Part shown: positions 7,716 through 16,242 of the stretch, one piece after another | How the letters are laid out: each line of letters opens with the position of its first letter | Position numbering within the stretch: the first letter of the stretch is position 1 | Assembly (NCBI GenBank): GCA_965202795.1 | Contig: OZ241848.1 | Span: 2,046,001 to 2,110,000 of the forward strand | DNA from: JACOND01 sp965202795 | GTDB lineage: Bacteria > Bdellovibrionota > Bdellovibrionia > Bdellovibrionales > UBA1609 | Length of the DNA: 64,000 bases | Direction: 5' to 3' | Translations under genes and position numbers: made by a program | Notes under the pieces: generated by a model | The model's input: the letters and a program-made list of their open reading frames with translations, nothing else | The model's database searches: none | What the model was told of the DNA's origin: nothing

Positions 7716-9122
7716 ATGAGAGCTTTTATCCTTTGCGCCGGACTGGGGACTCGCATGCGCCCCCTCACACATGGCCTTCCCAAAGCGGCCATGCCGTTTT
7801 TGAATCTGCCGCTGCTTTCGCTGGGCTGGCTTTATCTGGAGAAAATGGGGATGTCAGAGGCGGCCCTGAACAGCCACCTGTTCCCCGAAAAGCTTGCCGA
7901 AACTGTGGATTTTCTGAGATCTCCCCGCCCAAAAAGCGCCCGCGCGGCGGGCCAGGGAGACAGTTATTCAAAAACCAGCGGCCGCCCGGCCCCGCTGCCG
8001 AAGCCATGCCGGGCGAAAATCCTGTTTGAGCCGGAATCCCTTGGCTCAGCCGGAGGGCTGTTCAATGCCATGCGGCGCTCCCTCCTCAAGGAGGAAGAGG
8101 ATTTTTTTTACCTCAACGGGGACAGCCTGTTTTTCCCCTCGTCTTTTGAAGCCCTCGCGCGGTTTAAAGAAAGCTTTAGGGCTGATGAGCGGGCCGAGGG
8201 GCTGTTTTTTGCCGCGCCCCCGCCGCCCGAAGAGCGCCGCGGCCAGCTCACCAAGGGAGGGTATCTTTGGGCCGGCAGAGACTTTGCTCTGCGGGCCATT
8301 GGATCAGAGAGGAAAATCCGGGAGCTTGGGTTTGCCCCGCGCTGGCCTGGCAGTTTATCTGGACGGCCTGGCGGCCGCTCCCGCGGCCTGTTTATTGGGC
8401 CGGCCTCGCGGCCGCTCCTGGATCTCCGCAGAGTCACAGGCTTTTCCAGCGGCGCTGGTTTGGAGGGGCGGCCCGCCAGCGCTCTGAGATATCTGAAAAG
8501 CTTAAAGCCAAACGAGCTTGCGCCTCTGAAATTCAGCGGGCTGGCCGCCTTCAAAGGGGGGTTTTTGAGCCGGCTTTCCGAAAAAAACCTCAATCCAGAG
8601 GAAGCGCATGTTTTTCACAATGTCATAGAGCCTCTGTTAAAAAAGCGCTTGTTTAAAGTTTTTGCTGATTTTTCTGATCAAGGCGGAGTGGTTTTGGAGG
8701 GGGGCGAAAAATCAGGATTTTTGCAGGCCTCGGGGCTTGCCATGGAGGCGCTTTTTTCCAGGGCCTGCGCCGCCGCCCCGGCAGACACTCAAGCGGCGGC
8801 GGCCGGCGAAAAATCCGCCCCCCGGCAGCCAAAAAAATCAGGCATAAGATCTATCCTGGAAAGCGCTTTTCAGAGGTTTGACCCGGATGATGAGCTTGCG
8901 GGCCTTAAGTCTGGCAAAAAATGGGCGGCGGAGCATGGGACTCCCCTTTTGGCCCCGGCCTCTGTCCAGGGTTTAAGCCATCTTAAAGCTGAGGGCTTTG
9001 CGGTTATCGGGCCGGGGGCCAGGCTTTCCGGCCCAAGCTTTCTAAAAGAATCGGTTTTGGGCGCGGGGGTCTGCTGGCGGGGCGCCCTGGAAAAAGACAT
9101 TATCATCAAATTCGCCTCCTGA
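7716..9122 (+). CDS. Sugar-1-phosphate nucleotidyltransferase family protein
   Basis: 468 residues. The N-terminus has the nucleotidyltransferase signature GLGTRMRPLTHGLPKAAMPF (NTP-binding Gly-rich loop and Lys), and residues near 110-145 have ESLGSAGG and FFYLNGDSLF (metal-binding Asp). This is the fold of mannose-1-phosphate guanylyltransferase, RmlA and MurU; the substrate cannot be read. The start has no good Shine-Dalgarno. Unusual: 8355-8470 encodes Arg/Gly/Pro-rich residues that are translations of the GC palindromic repeat, apparently inserted in frame. Downstream glmM suggests an amino-sugar or cell-wall context. Confidence 0.75.
   Translation: MRAFILCAGLGTRMRPLTHGLPKAAMPFLNLPLLSLGWLYLEKMGMSEAALNSHLFPEKLAETVDFLRSPRPKSARAAGQGDSYSKTSGRPAPLPKPCRAKILFEPESLGSAGGLFNAMRRSLLKEEEDFFYLNGDSLFFPSSFEALARFKESFRADERAEGLFFAAPPPPEERRGQLTKGGYLWAGRDFALRAIGSERKIRELGFAPRWPGSLSGRPGGRSRGLFIGPASRPLLDLRRVTGFSSGAGLEGRPASALRYLKSLKPNELAPLKFSGLAAFKGGFLSRLSEKNLNPEEAHVFHNVIEPLLKKRLFKVFADFSDQGGVVLEGGEKSGFLQASGLAMEALFSRACAAAPADTQAAAAGEKSAPRQPKKSGIRSILESAFQRFDPDDELAGLKSGKKWAAEHGTPLLAPASVQGLSHLKAEGFAVIGPGARLSGPSFLKESVLGAGVCWRGALEKDIIIKFAS
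8355..8470 (+). repeat. Palindromic repeat inside a coding region
   Basis: Two GGnCGGCC..GGCCGCTCC cores (8359-8380 and 8397-8417), followed by the CAGAGTCACAGGCTTTTCCAGCG arm, match intergenic repeats at 26580-26710, 39449-39520 and 5085-5190. Here the unit is read through in frame in the nucleotidyltransferase. Confidence 0.6.
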
Positions 9123-9197
9123 AAACAGCCCCCTGGACTTTTCAATGCGGCAGGTCAAGGCCGGGGCTTGCAAACCCTCCTGATTCATGGAATAAAC

Positions 9198-9309
9198 AGG
9201 GAACGGCCTCAATGGCTGGCCCAACAGGGAACGGCCTCAATGGCTGGCCCAAAAGGGAACGGCCTCAATGGCTGGCCCAAAAGGGAACGGCCTCAATGGC
9301 CGGCCCAAC
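9198..9309 (+). repeat. 28-bp tandem repeat, four copies
   Basis: Four consecutive copies of AGGGAACGGCCTCAATGGC + TGGCCCAA(a/c). Each has the GGAACGGCC..GGCC half-palindrome of the dispersed repeat family. It fills the gap between the nucleotidyltransferase and the adenine methyltransferase; the open frame across it is an artefact of the period. Confidence 0.85.
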
Positions 9310-9366
9310 AAACATGTATGGCTTTGCCGTCAAATCCTCAAACCCTCAAATCATAAAACCCGCCTG

Positions 9367-10584
9367 ATGAAAAAACAGAGCGCAAAATCCAGGACAGCCG
9401 CCGCGGCGCCCCCCCGGCCTGAAACAGCTCTTGATATTCGCCGCCGGGGGCAGGTTTTCACCCCTGAGGGGATTGTTCTTGAAATGCTGGCGCTCCGCCA
9501 AAACAAAGGCTCAGTCCTGGAGCCGGCCTGCGGCGAAGGCGCCTTCCTAAAAAAACTCCGGCAGTCAGATCCGCCGGAAAACATTTTGGGCCTGGAGCTG
9601 GACGCCCGGCTGCCCGCCGGGGGCAGGGTTTGGCGGAGGGATTTTTTCGCCTTTCCCTTAAAAAATCAGTTTGACACGGTGATCGGAAATCCCCCTTATG
9701 TCCGGCATCAGGACATCCTGCCGCAGACAAAGCGGCTTTTGCCCCGCTTCTGCCCCGCAGGCTGGTTTGACCGCCGCAGCAATCTTTATTTGTTTTTTAT
9801 CGCAAAAAGCATAAGCCATCTGCGGCCCGGCGGAGAGCTGATATTTATCACCCCAAGGGATTTCCTGAAGGCGGCCAGCGCGCGGCGGCTAAACAGCGAG
9901 CTTTTTCGGCAGGGAAGCTTTACCCATTACAGGGAGCTGGGGGATCTGCCGGTTTTCCGCGGCTATGCGCCCAGCTGCGCGATATGGCGCTGGGAAAAGG
10001 GCCGCTTTGACCGCCGGCTCTCAGGCGGAAAGCTCTGGCTTCATCACAGCGGGGGGCAGCTGTGGTTTGGCCGGCGGAGCAAACCCCGCCGGCTTTTGTC
10101 GGACCTGTTTGATGTGAAGGTGGGGGCTGTCAGCGGCGCGGATCATATTTTTACAGACGAAAGGCGGGGGAACGCCGATATGGTTTGCTCCCGCACCATT
10201 GCGACAGGCAAAACCCGCCGCATGATTTACAATCAAAAAAACCGGGCATTGATCCCTCATAAAAAAGAGCTTTTGCGCCGGCGGGTCCGCGCCTTTGATG
10301 AAAACAACTGGTGGGAGTGGGGGCGAAGGCACTGCGAAAGGCCGGGGCCGCGGGTTTATGTCAACTGCAAAACCCGAAACCCGCAGCCGTTTTTCACCCA
10401 CAAATCCTCTGAGTATGACGGCTCAGTCCTCGCGCTTTTTCCTAAAAATCCAGACACAGACACAGAGCGCGCCGCCGCCATTCTCAATGCGGCGGACTGG
10501 CATGAGCTGGGCTTTGGCTGCGGCGGGCGCCTGCTTTTCAGCCAGCGAAGCCTCCATGGCGCGCCCGCCCCGGCGGCATTGTGA
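9367..10584 (+). CDS. N6-adenine DNA methyltransferase, TaqI/Eco57I-like
   Basis: 405 residues from the ATG at 9367 (the longer frame from 9268 is translated repeat). SAM-binding motif I is VLEPACGEGAFLKKL (about residue 50) and the catalytic motif IV is NPPYV (about 105), the gamma-type order of M.TaqI. The C-terminus GGRLLFSQRSLHGAP resembles the end of target-recognition domains in this family, so it looks complete. No restriction endonuclease gene is beside it, so it is either an orphan methyltransferase or part of a degraded system. Confidence 0.8.
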   Translation: MKKQSAKSRTAAAAPPRPETALDIRRRGQVFTPEGIVLEMLALRQNKGSVLEPACGEGAFLKKLRQSDPPENILGLELDARLPAGGRVWRRDFFAFPLKNQFDTVIGNPPYVRHQDILPQTKRLLPRFCPAGWFDRRSNLYLFFIAKSISHLRPGGELIFITPRDFLKAASARRLNSELFRQGSFTHYRELGDLPVFRGYAPSCAIWRWEKGRFDRRLSGGKLWLHHSGGQLWFGRRSKPRRLLSDLFDVKVGAVSGADHIFTDERRGNADMVCSRTIATGKTRRMIYNQKNRALIPHKKELLRRRVRAFDENNWWEWGRRHCERPGPRVYVNCKTRNPQPFFTHKSSEYDGSVLALFPKNPDTDTERAAAILNAADWHELGFGCGGRLLFSQRSLHGAPAPAAL

Positions 10585-10709
10585 TTAACCTGCCTTTTCA
10601 ATGCAATTGGAGCCAAAACAGGAAACAGCCATGAAAAACAGCCTCTCTGGAAAACAGCCAAAAAACAGATTTGGCCAAAAAGCTCTCTGACGCAGAGGGA
10701 ATCCATGCC

Positions 10710-12074
10710 ATGGAAAAAACCCCCGAAAAAAAGCTGTTTGGAACAGACGGCATCCGCGGGCCGGCCAACAGGTTTCCCGTGACGCCGGACATCGCCCTCA
10801 AGCTGGGACAGGCTCTCGGGGCGCTTTTGAAGCGCAAATACAGGGGCGAAAAGCGGCTGACAGTTTTGATCGGCAAGGACACCCGGCTTTCCGGCTATAT
10901 GCTGGAGCAGGCCCTGGCCAGCGGCCTCAACTCCATGGGGGTCTGGGTTCAGCTCACAGGGCCTCTTCCCACCCCCGGCATCGGCTTTTTGGCGCAGAGC
11001 ATGCGGGTTTCAGCCGGGCTGGTTATTTCCGCCTCCCACAACCCCTATCGCGACAACGGCATCAAGATTTTTTTCGGCGACGGGTTTAAAATCTCCTCTG
11101 AAGAGGAGGCTGAGCTTGAAGAAATAATTTTCTCCGGCCGCCCCGGCGCTGGCGAGGCGGAGGTCGGCCGGACCCGCCGGATCGTGGACGCCGCGGGCCG
11201 CTACATTGTGTTTGCCAAGGGGGTTTTCCCCAAAAGCCAAAGCCTCAAGGGCATGCGCATTGTCCTTGACTGCGCAAACGGCGCGGCCTATAAAACAGCC
11301 CCGGCCATTTTTGGAGAGCTGGGCGCCGAAGTCCTGAGCATGGGCTGCCGGCCCGATGGCTTTAACATCAACAAAAACTCCGGCGCGCTTTACCCTGAAA
11401 AAATGGCCGCATTGGTCCTGCGCGAAAAAGCCGACCTTGGAATCAGCCTTGACGGCGACGGCGACCGCGCCATTATGGCTGACGAAAAGGGCCGCATCCT
11501 GAGCGGGGATCATATTTTAGGGATCTGCGCCATCCATCTGAAAAGCCGAAACTCCCTTTCAGAAAACAAAGTCGCCGCGACTTATCTCTCAGGCGGAGGG
11601 CTGGAGGAAACCCTGAAAGCCGAAAACATCCGCATGATCCGGACCGACATAGGGGACCGGAATGTGGTCCAGATCATGAGAGAGCAAAACATCAGCCTGG
11701 GAGGGGAGCCTTCCGGGCATGTGATTTTCCTCAGCCGCTCCACAACAGGCGACGGCTGCATCGCCGCCTTAAGCGCGCTGGCCGCCATGAAGCTCCGCGG
11801 CGCCAGGCTGAGCGGGCTGAGGGACATGATCAAAGAGATCCCGCAAATCTCCCTCAAAACCCCCTGTAAAAAGCGAAAGCCATTGGAGGCCCTGGATGGC
11901 TTCAAGGAGGCCCTGCTCTCCGCCGAAAAGCGCCTCGGCCCGGGCGGGCGGATATTCGCCCGGCATTCAGGGACAGAGCCTTGCGCGCGGGTTTTTGCCG
12001 AGGGGAGAGACAAAAAAACTGTGGAAATTGAGGGCCGCCGGCTGATCCGGTTTTTAGAGGAGCGGCTGTCCTAA
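10710..12074 (+). CDS. glmM: Phosphoglucosamine mutase GlmM
   Basis: 454 residues, normal length. Starts MEKTPEKKLFGTDGIRG. The active-site phosphoserine loop SASHNPYRDNGIKIF, the metal-binding DGDGDR, the sugar-binding GGEPSGH and the phosphate-binding RHSGTEP are all present. It converts glucosamine-6-phosphate to glucosamine-1-phosphate for UDP-GlcNAc, in the cytoplasm. The in-frame ATG at 10671 lies only 39 nt upstream and has no homology to the family, so 10710 is preferred. Confidence 0.93.
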   Translation: MEKTPEKKLFGTDGIRGPANRFPVTPDIALKLGQALGALLKRKYRGEKRLTVLIGKDTRLSGYMLEQALASGLNSMGVWVQLTGPLPTPGIGFLAQSMRVSAGLVISASHNPYRDNGIKIFFGDGFKISSEEEAELEEIIFSGRPGAGEAEVGRTRRIVDAAGRYIVFAKGVFPKSQSLKGMRIVLDCANGAAYKTAPAIFGELGAEVLSMGCRPDGFNINKNSGALYPEKMAALVLREKADLGISLDGDGDRAIMADEKGRILSGDHILGICAIHLKSRNSLSENKVAATYLSGGGLEETLKAENIRMIRTDIGDRNVVQIMREQNISLGGEPSGHVIFLSRSTTGDGCIAALSALAAMKLRGARLSGLRDMIKEIPQISLKTPCKKRKPLEALDGFKEALLSAEKRLGPGGRIFARHSGTEPCARVFAEGRDKKTVEIEGRRLIRFLEERLS

Positions 12075-12134
12075 CCCCTTTTTTTTCCAAGAGGCTTTTC
12101 CAAGAGGCTTTTTTAAAAGGCCAGGCGCCGCCGC

Positions 12135-12806
12135 CTATATATTAAACTTTTTTTCCCACTTAAGGATTTGAGACTGGGAGTGTTTTGAGTTTTCGCTGAT
12201 TTTTTTCACATAAGCCATAACCTGCTTCGCCTTTTCCACCCTTTGATGGGAGACAAGCACCTTCAGGTAAGATTCAACCACTGTGATCATCAAAACACTG
12301 GGCTTGCTTTTCAAAATGGAGTCAAAGTATTTGATGGAGTCGGAAACGCGCCCGTTTTTGGCCAAAACATGCGCGTAATAATAGGCGCCGCGGTAGCTTT
12401 TTCCCCCTTTGGAAAAATAAGCGCTGTAGCTCATCTCTGACTCCTTAAATTTTTTTCTTTTGAACTGAAACTCCGCCAGCTGCTCTAAAAAGCTCAAATC
12501 CCCTGTTTTTTGAAACAGCTTGGCGTAAACGCCTTCCGCGCAGTCGTATTTTTTGAGATCCATGCAGATTTCAAGCTTTTCCTTTCCGCCGGCAAAAAAC
12601 ACGCTCCAGCCGTGCTTCCCCCACTGAAAAAAATGAAACAAAATCCCGCCCAAAAGGCCGGCTGACAAAAGCAAAACCTGAGCGACTTGTTTTTGAGCGC
12701 GGTCGTCGGGGGGAGAAAGATTCCAGCCGCATTCGCAAAAAAGGGTTTTTCCAGCTTTTTTAAGGGGCTTTCCGCACCGCGGGCAGTTTTTTGTCATTGT
12801 CTGCAT
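12135..12806 (-). CDS. Zinc-ribbon/TM/TPR-like membrane protein
   Basis: 223 residues from the ATG at 12806 (12797 is possible). N-terminal zinc ribbon CPRCGKPLKKAGKTLFCEC (two Cys pairs), then one membrane segment VAQVLLLSAGLLGGILFHFF, then a helical region with repeated pairs such as YDCAEGVYAKLFQKTG and NGRVSDSIKYFDSILKSKP that look like TPR motifs. Likely membrane anchored with a soluble helical scaffold. Converges on glmM. No specific function; upstream in-frame sequence to 13376 is antisense to serS and rejected. Confidence 0.65.
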   Translation of the reverse strand: MQTMTKNCPRCGKPLKKAGKTLFCECGWNLSPPDDRAQKQVAQVLLLSAGLLGGILFHFFQWGKHGWSVFFAGGKEKLEICMDLKKYDCAEGVYAKLFQKTGDLSFLEQLAEFQFKRKKFKESEMSYSAYFSKGGKSYRGAYYYAHVLAKNGRVSDSIKYFDSILKSKPSVLMITVVESYLKVLVSHQRVEKAKQVMAYVKKISENSKHSQSQILKWEKKFNI

Positions 12807-13131
12807 ATCACATGGCCCCTTTAAAACAATTTTTTGCCGCGGAAGTTTCCAGACAGGCGGGGCCTCCCCAGTCAAAAGCCTCGCAAAAGCCTCTCCAGGC
12901 CTGTATTTGCCGCCTATAGTCAAAAATCGGGCGCTTCCGGCCAAAACATAAATTTTTTTGAAGGCTCCCCTAAGGCTCCCCTGGGGCTGCTGGGGCGGCG
13001 GAGATTTTTGCCGGCAGGCTGAGGGGAGGCCTGCCTCCTTTTTGCCTGCGGAAGATTTTGCTTGCCGCGCCAGGCTCCGGCGCATATTATTTGGAAAAGC
13101 GGCAAAACCAAAGGCCGGAGAAAACAGCCTT

Positions 13132-14403
13132 ATGATTGACCCCAAGCTGCTTTTAAATGATTTCGGGGAGAGCCTTCGGCGCCTCTCCCGCAAAGGCGTC
13201 CCCAAAGCGGAGGCTGACTCCGCCCGCCAGCTCATTCTGGAAAAAAACCGGCTGACAAGCCAGGCAGAAACTCTTCGGGCCGAAAAAAACCGCCTCTCAA
13301 AAGACATCGGCGCCGCGCTCTCCAAAAAAGACGCTGCCGCCGCCGGGCAGGCCAGGGCCAGAGTCCAGGCCCTCAAGGCTGACCTTCAAAAACAGGAGCA
13401 GGCCCTTAGCCTTGCTGAAAAGCAGCTGAAAACCGCCCTTTTAAATCTCCCGAACTTCCCTCATGATGAGGCGCCAGATGGGCAAAAAAATTCAGAGAAT
13501 ACAGAGCTTTACAGAAAAAACTTCAAGTTAAATATTAATCCTCCCCTCCCCCACTGGAAGCTCATGGAGGGCCTGGACATTTTTGACCAAAAGCGGGCCG
13601 GCAAGCTTGCCGGCTCTATGTTTGCGGTTTTAAAGGGCGATGGGGCCAGGCTGCTCCGGGCGCTTGTTTCCTTTGCCTTTGAGCTGAATCAAAAGCCTTA
13701 CACAGAGTTTTTGGTTCCGTCTGTGGTCAATTCCGCCTCTTTTCAGGGGACGGGGCATTTGCCCAAGTTTGCCGGGGAGGCCTATCACATGGAAAAAGAT
13801 GACCTTTGGGCTGTCCCCACGGGCGAGGTCCCTCTGACCGCCATGCATCGGGGGGAAATTCTGCCGGCGGAAGATCTGCCTCTGAAATACATGGCCTGCA
13901 CCCCCTGCTTTCGCCGGGAGGCCGGGGCTGCCGGGCAGGAAACCCGCGGCCTTTTAAGGCTCCATGAGTTTCACAAGCTGGAGCTGGTGAAACTCTGCCT
14001 TCCAGAAGATTCTCCGCGCGAGCATCAAACCCTGCTGGAGGACGCCCTGGAGCCTATTCGGCGGCTGGAGCTGCCCCACAGGGTTTTGGATCTATGCGCC
14101 GGGGAATTGACTTTTGCCTCGGCCAGAACTTATGACATTGAAGTCTATGCCCCCGGCTCAAAGCAATGGCTGGAGGTTTCCTCCGTGGGGCTTTTCACGG
14201 ATTTTCAAAGCCGGAGGCTGGGGATCCGCTGCCGGCGGGGAAAAGAGCTGATTCTCCCCCACACCCTGAATGGCTCAGGCCTTGCCACCCCAAGGGTTTT
14301 GGCCGCCATTTTGGAGAATTATGCCGAGTCAGATGGCCGGGTCCGGATCCCGGAGCCGCTGAAAAAATTTATGGGCGGCAGGGATTTTCTCGCTCCGCCA
14401 TAA
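13132..14403 (+). CDS. serS: Seryl-tRNA synthetase
   Basis: 423 residues, normal length, starting with the family-typical MIDPKLLLNDF. Residues about 25-105 form the antiparallel coiled-coil tRNA-binding arm. The class II core shows TGEVPLTAMHRGEILPAEDLP, motif 2 PCFRREAGAAGQETRGLLRLHEFHKLE and motif 3 NGSGLATPRVLAAILENY. Charges tRNA-Ser (and tRNA-Sec) with serine in the cytoplasm. Start chosen by homology; weak Shine-Dalgarno. Confidence 0.95.
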   Translation: MIDPKLLLNDFGESLRRLSRKGVPKAEADSARQLILEKNRLTSQAETLRAEKNRLSKDIGAALSKKDAAAAGQARARVQALKADLQKQEQALSLAEKQLKTALLNLPNFPHDEAPDGQKNSENTELYRKNFKLNINPPLPHWKLMEGLDIFDQKRAGKLAGSMFAVLKGDGARLLRALVSFAFELNQKPYTEFLVPSVVNSASFQGTGHLPKFAGEAYHMEKDDLWAVPTGEVPLTAMHRGEILPAEDLPLKYMACTPCFRREAGAAGQETRGLLRLHEFHKLELVKLCLPEDSPREHQTLLEDALEPIRRLELPHRVLDLCAGELTFASARTYDIEVYAPGSKQWLEVSSVGLFTDFQSRRLGIRCRRGKELILPHTLNGSGLATPRVLAAILENYAESDGRVRIPEPLKKFMGGRDFLAPP

Positions 14404-14420
14404 TGCCCGCGCTGTGGCGC

Positions 14421-14527
14421 GGAATATTCCAAAATGGAATATTTTTGCGCCAAAATGGAATATTTTTTTCTCAAAACCGCCCAAAACCGGGGTTTCAGCC
14501 CCATTTTGGCTGGAATCCTTTTTGCAT
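14421..14527. repeat. About 107-bp dispersed repeat, copy A
   Basis: Closely similar to 23843-23953. Both contain two tandem ATTCC/AAAATGGAAT palindromic units (TTTTTGCGCCAAAATGGAAT), a CAAAACCGGGGTTT palindrome and a GCATTTTGGCTGGA-like end. No coding sense; possibly a MITE-like or operator-bearing element. Confidence 0.7.
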
Positions 14528-14610
14528 GAACATTTCTATATGCGCTTTTTGCGCTGGGCAGGGAGCGCTGTTTGAAATCAAGCTTCCGGGAAACCGGAAA
14601 GGAGGACGCG

Positions 14611-16038
14611 ATGAAGTTTTTTTCTTTTGCGAGGGATGGTTTTTTCCTCAACCCTGTGGAGGTCCAGGTGAATCTGCTGCCCGGCCTTCCCGATGTAAAG
14701 TTCAGCGGGCTTGTGGATGCGGCAATAAAGGAAAGCGCCACCCGGCTAAAATCAGCTTTCCGAAAAACAGGCTTTCAATGGCCCCTGCGGCAGCAGATCA
14801 TCATTAACCTCTCCCCCTCTTACATCAAAAAAAGCAGTCCGGGGATGGATCTGGCCATTGCCGCCGCCATTTTATGGAGCACGGGGCAGATGGATTTTTC
14901 CCATTACCAGAGCCAAAAGCTTTACCTTTACGGGGAGCTTAGCCTTGACGGGATGATCAGCTCGCCCGAAGACTGGCGGGCCATCCCCCTTAAAAAGGCC
15001 CCTTTGGTGGCCGGCGCCTTTGAGGGCCGAAATTTCAGGGAGGGCCTATACCTGGCGGATCATCTCAAAGGCCTGGCCATGGGGGCGAAAGTCCCGGCTG
15101 AAAACTGGGAGAGCCGGCTGAAGAGGCCAAAAGCGCCGGACTGGAAGTTTTCGCCCAAGGCGGCCATGATACTGAAGCTCGCCGCCGCCGGGGAGCTTAG
15201 CCTGCTGCTTTGCGGAGAGTCCGGGTCGGGGAAAACCACGCTGACCGAAAGCCTTTATCATGTTCTGGCCCCGCCGGACAGAGAGCGCTATGAGGAATCA
15301 GCCAGAATATTCCACGGGGAGGCTCCCTCCTGGAGGCCCTGCATCAGCCCCCACCACACAACCACTCCGCTGTCCATAATTGGCGGAGGCAGCCCGCTGT
15401 TTCCCGGAGAAATCTCCCGGGCTCATGGAGGGCAGCTGATTTTGGACGAATATCTGGAGTTTCACCCAAAAGTTCAGGAGGCTTTGCGGGAGCCTGTGGA
15501 AAAAGGCCAGATCCGGCTGGTTCGCCGCGGGCAGAGCGCGGTTTTCCCGGCGCGGTTTTTGCTGACCGCCACCACCAACCTCTGCCCCTGCGGGGACTAC
15601 ATCCCCGGAAAGTCCGCCCAGTGCTCTTACTCGCTCAGAAAATGCCAGTCGTATTTAGACCGGCTGAGCGGCCCCATGCTGGACCGTTTTGACCTGCTGG
15701 CCTTTTCGCATCAGTGGAAGGGGGGGAGATCTGTCTCTTTAAAAAGCATTCAGGAGGATGTTGAATTGGCCGCAAAGTTTCGGCTGAAAAGCCGGGGGCA
15801 GAGGGAAATGAACAGCCGGCTGGAGCTTTCGGACCTGGAAAGCCAGGCTGAGTCCAGGGCGCTGAAGCTGATGCCGGAGACATCCTCCCACAGAAGGAAG
15901 CGGGCGCTGCTGCGGGCGGCGAGGACCCTGGCTGACCTGAAAGGCCGGGAGACAGTTGGCCTGGATCTTTTAGAGGAGGCTTTTTCCTATACAGTAAAGA
16001 ATTTTTACTTCCTGAAAAACAGGATGCTTGCCGGCTGA
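14611..16038 (+). CDS. comM: ComM/YifB-type Mg-chelatase-like AAA+ ATPase
   Basis: 475 residues; ATG at 14611 after AAAGGAGG. N-terminal YifB domain (VEVQVNLLPGLPDVKFSGLVDAAIKES) and a Lon-S5-like fold, then Walker A GESGSGKTT (about residue 210), Walker B-like LILDEYLEF, and TATTNLCPCGDY with the CPCG..C zinc cluster typical of ComM. In naturally transformable bacteria ComM is a helicase that extends branch migration of integrated DNA; wider members are of less certain function. Immediately preceded by the 107-bp repeat. Confidence 0.88.
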   Translation: MKFFSFARDGFFLNPVEVQVNLLPGLPDVKFSGLVDAAIKESATRLKSAFRKTGFQWPLRQQIIINLSPSYIKKSSPGMDLAIAAAILWSTGQMDFSHYQSQKLYLYGELSLDGMISSPEDWRAIPLKKAPLVAGAFEGRNFREGLYLADHLKGLAMGAKVPAENWESRLKRPKAPDWKFSPKAAMILKLAAAGELSLLLCGESGSGKTTLTESLYHVLAPPDRERYEESARIFHGEAPSWRPCISPHHTTTPLSIIGGGSPLFPGEISRAHGGQLILDEYLEFHPKVQEALREPVEKGQIRLVRRGQSAVFPARFLLTATTNLCPCGDYIPGKSAQCSYSLRKCQSYLDRLSGPMLDRFDLLAFSHQWKGGRSVSLKSIQEDVELAAKFRLKSRGQREMNSRLELSDLESQAESRALKLMPETSSHRRKRALLRAARTLADLKGRETVGLDLLEEAFSYTVKNFYFLKNRMLAG

Positions 16039-16242
16039 GCTTTGGCAGGCTCTCTGCGGCGGAGGGCGGCGCGGGGGAGAGCATTTATGACTTGAAAACA
16101 TGGCGCCCGCCGGTTACACTTGGCGGCCCGCGGCGGGCTGGCGCCTTTTCCATGCGCCGCGGGGCCTGTTTGCTTATCTTCAGGGGCAAACTCTCCGATT
16201 GTTTAAGGGGGGAGGCGCGGGGGCTGGGGATCAGGAGGAGCT

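Noticed and set aside
9168..9356. Small frame MQTLLIHGINRERPQWLAQQ..
   Set aside because: Entirely translated 28-bp tandem repeat.
12807..13376. N-terminal extension of the zinc-ribbon/TPR protein
   Set aside because: It is antisense to serS and has no protein-like composition; good Met starts with zinc-ribbon sequence follow at 12806.
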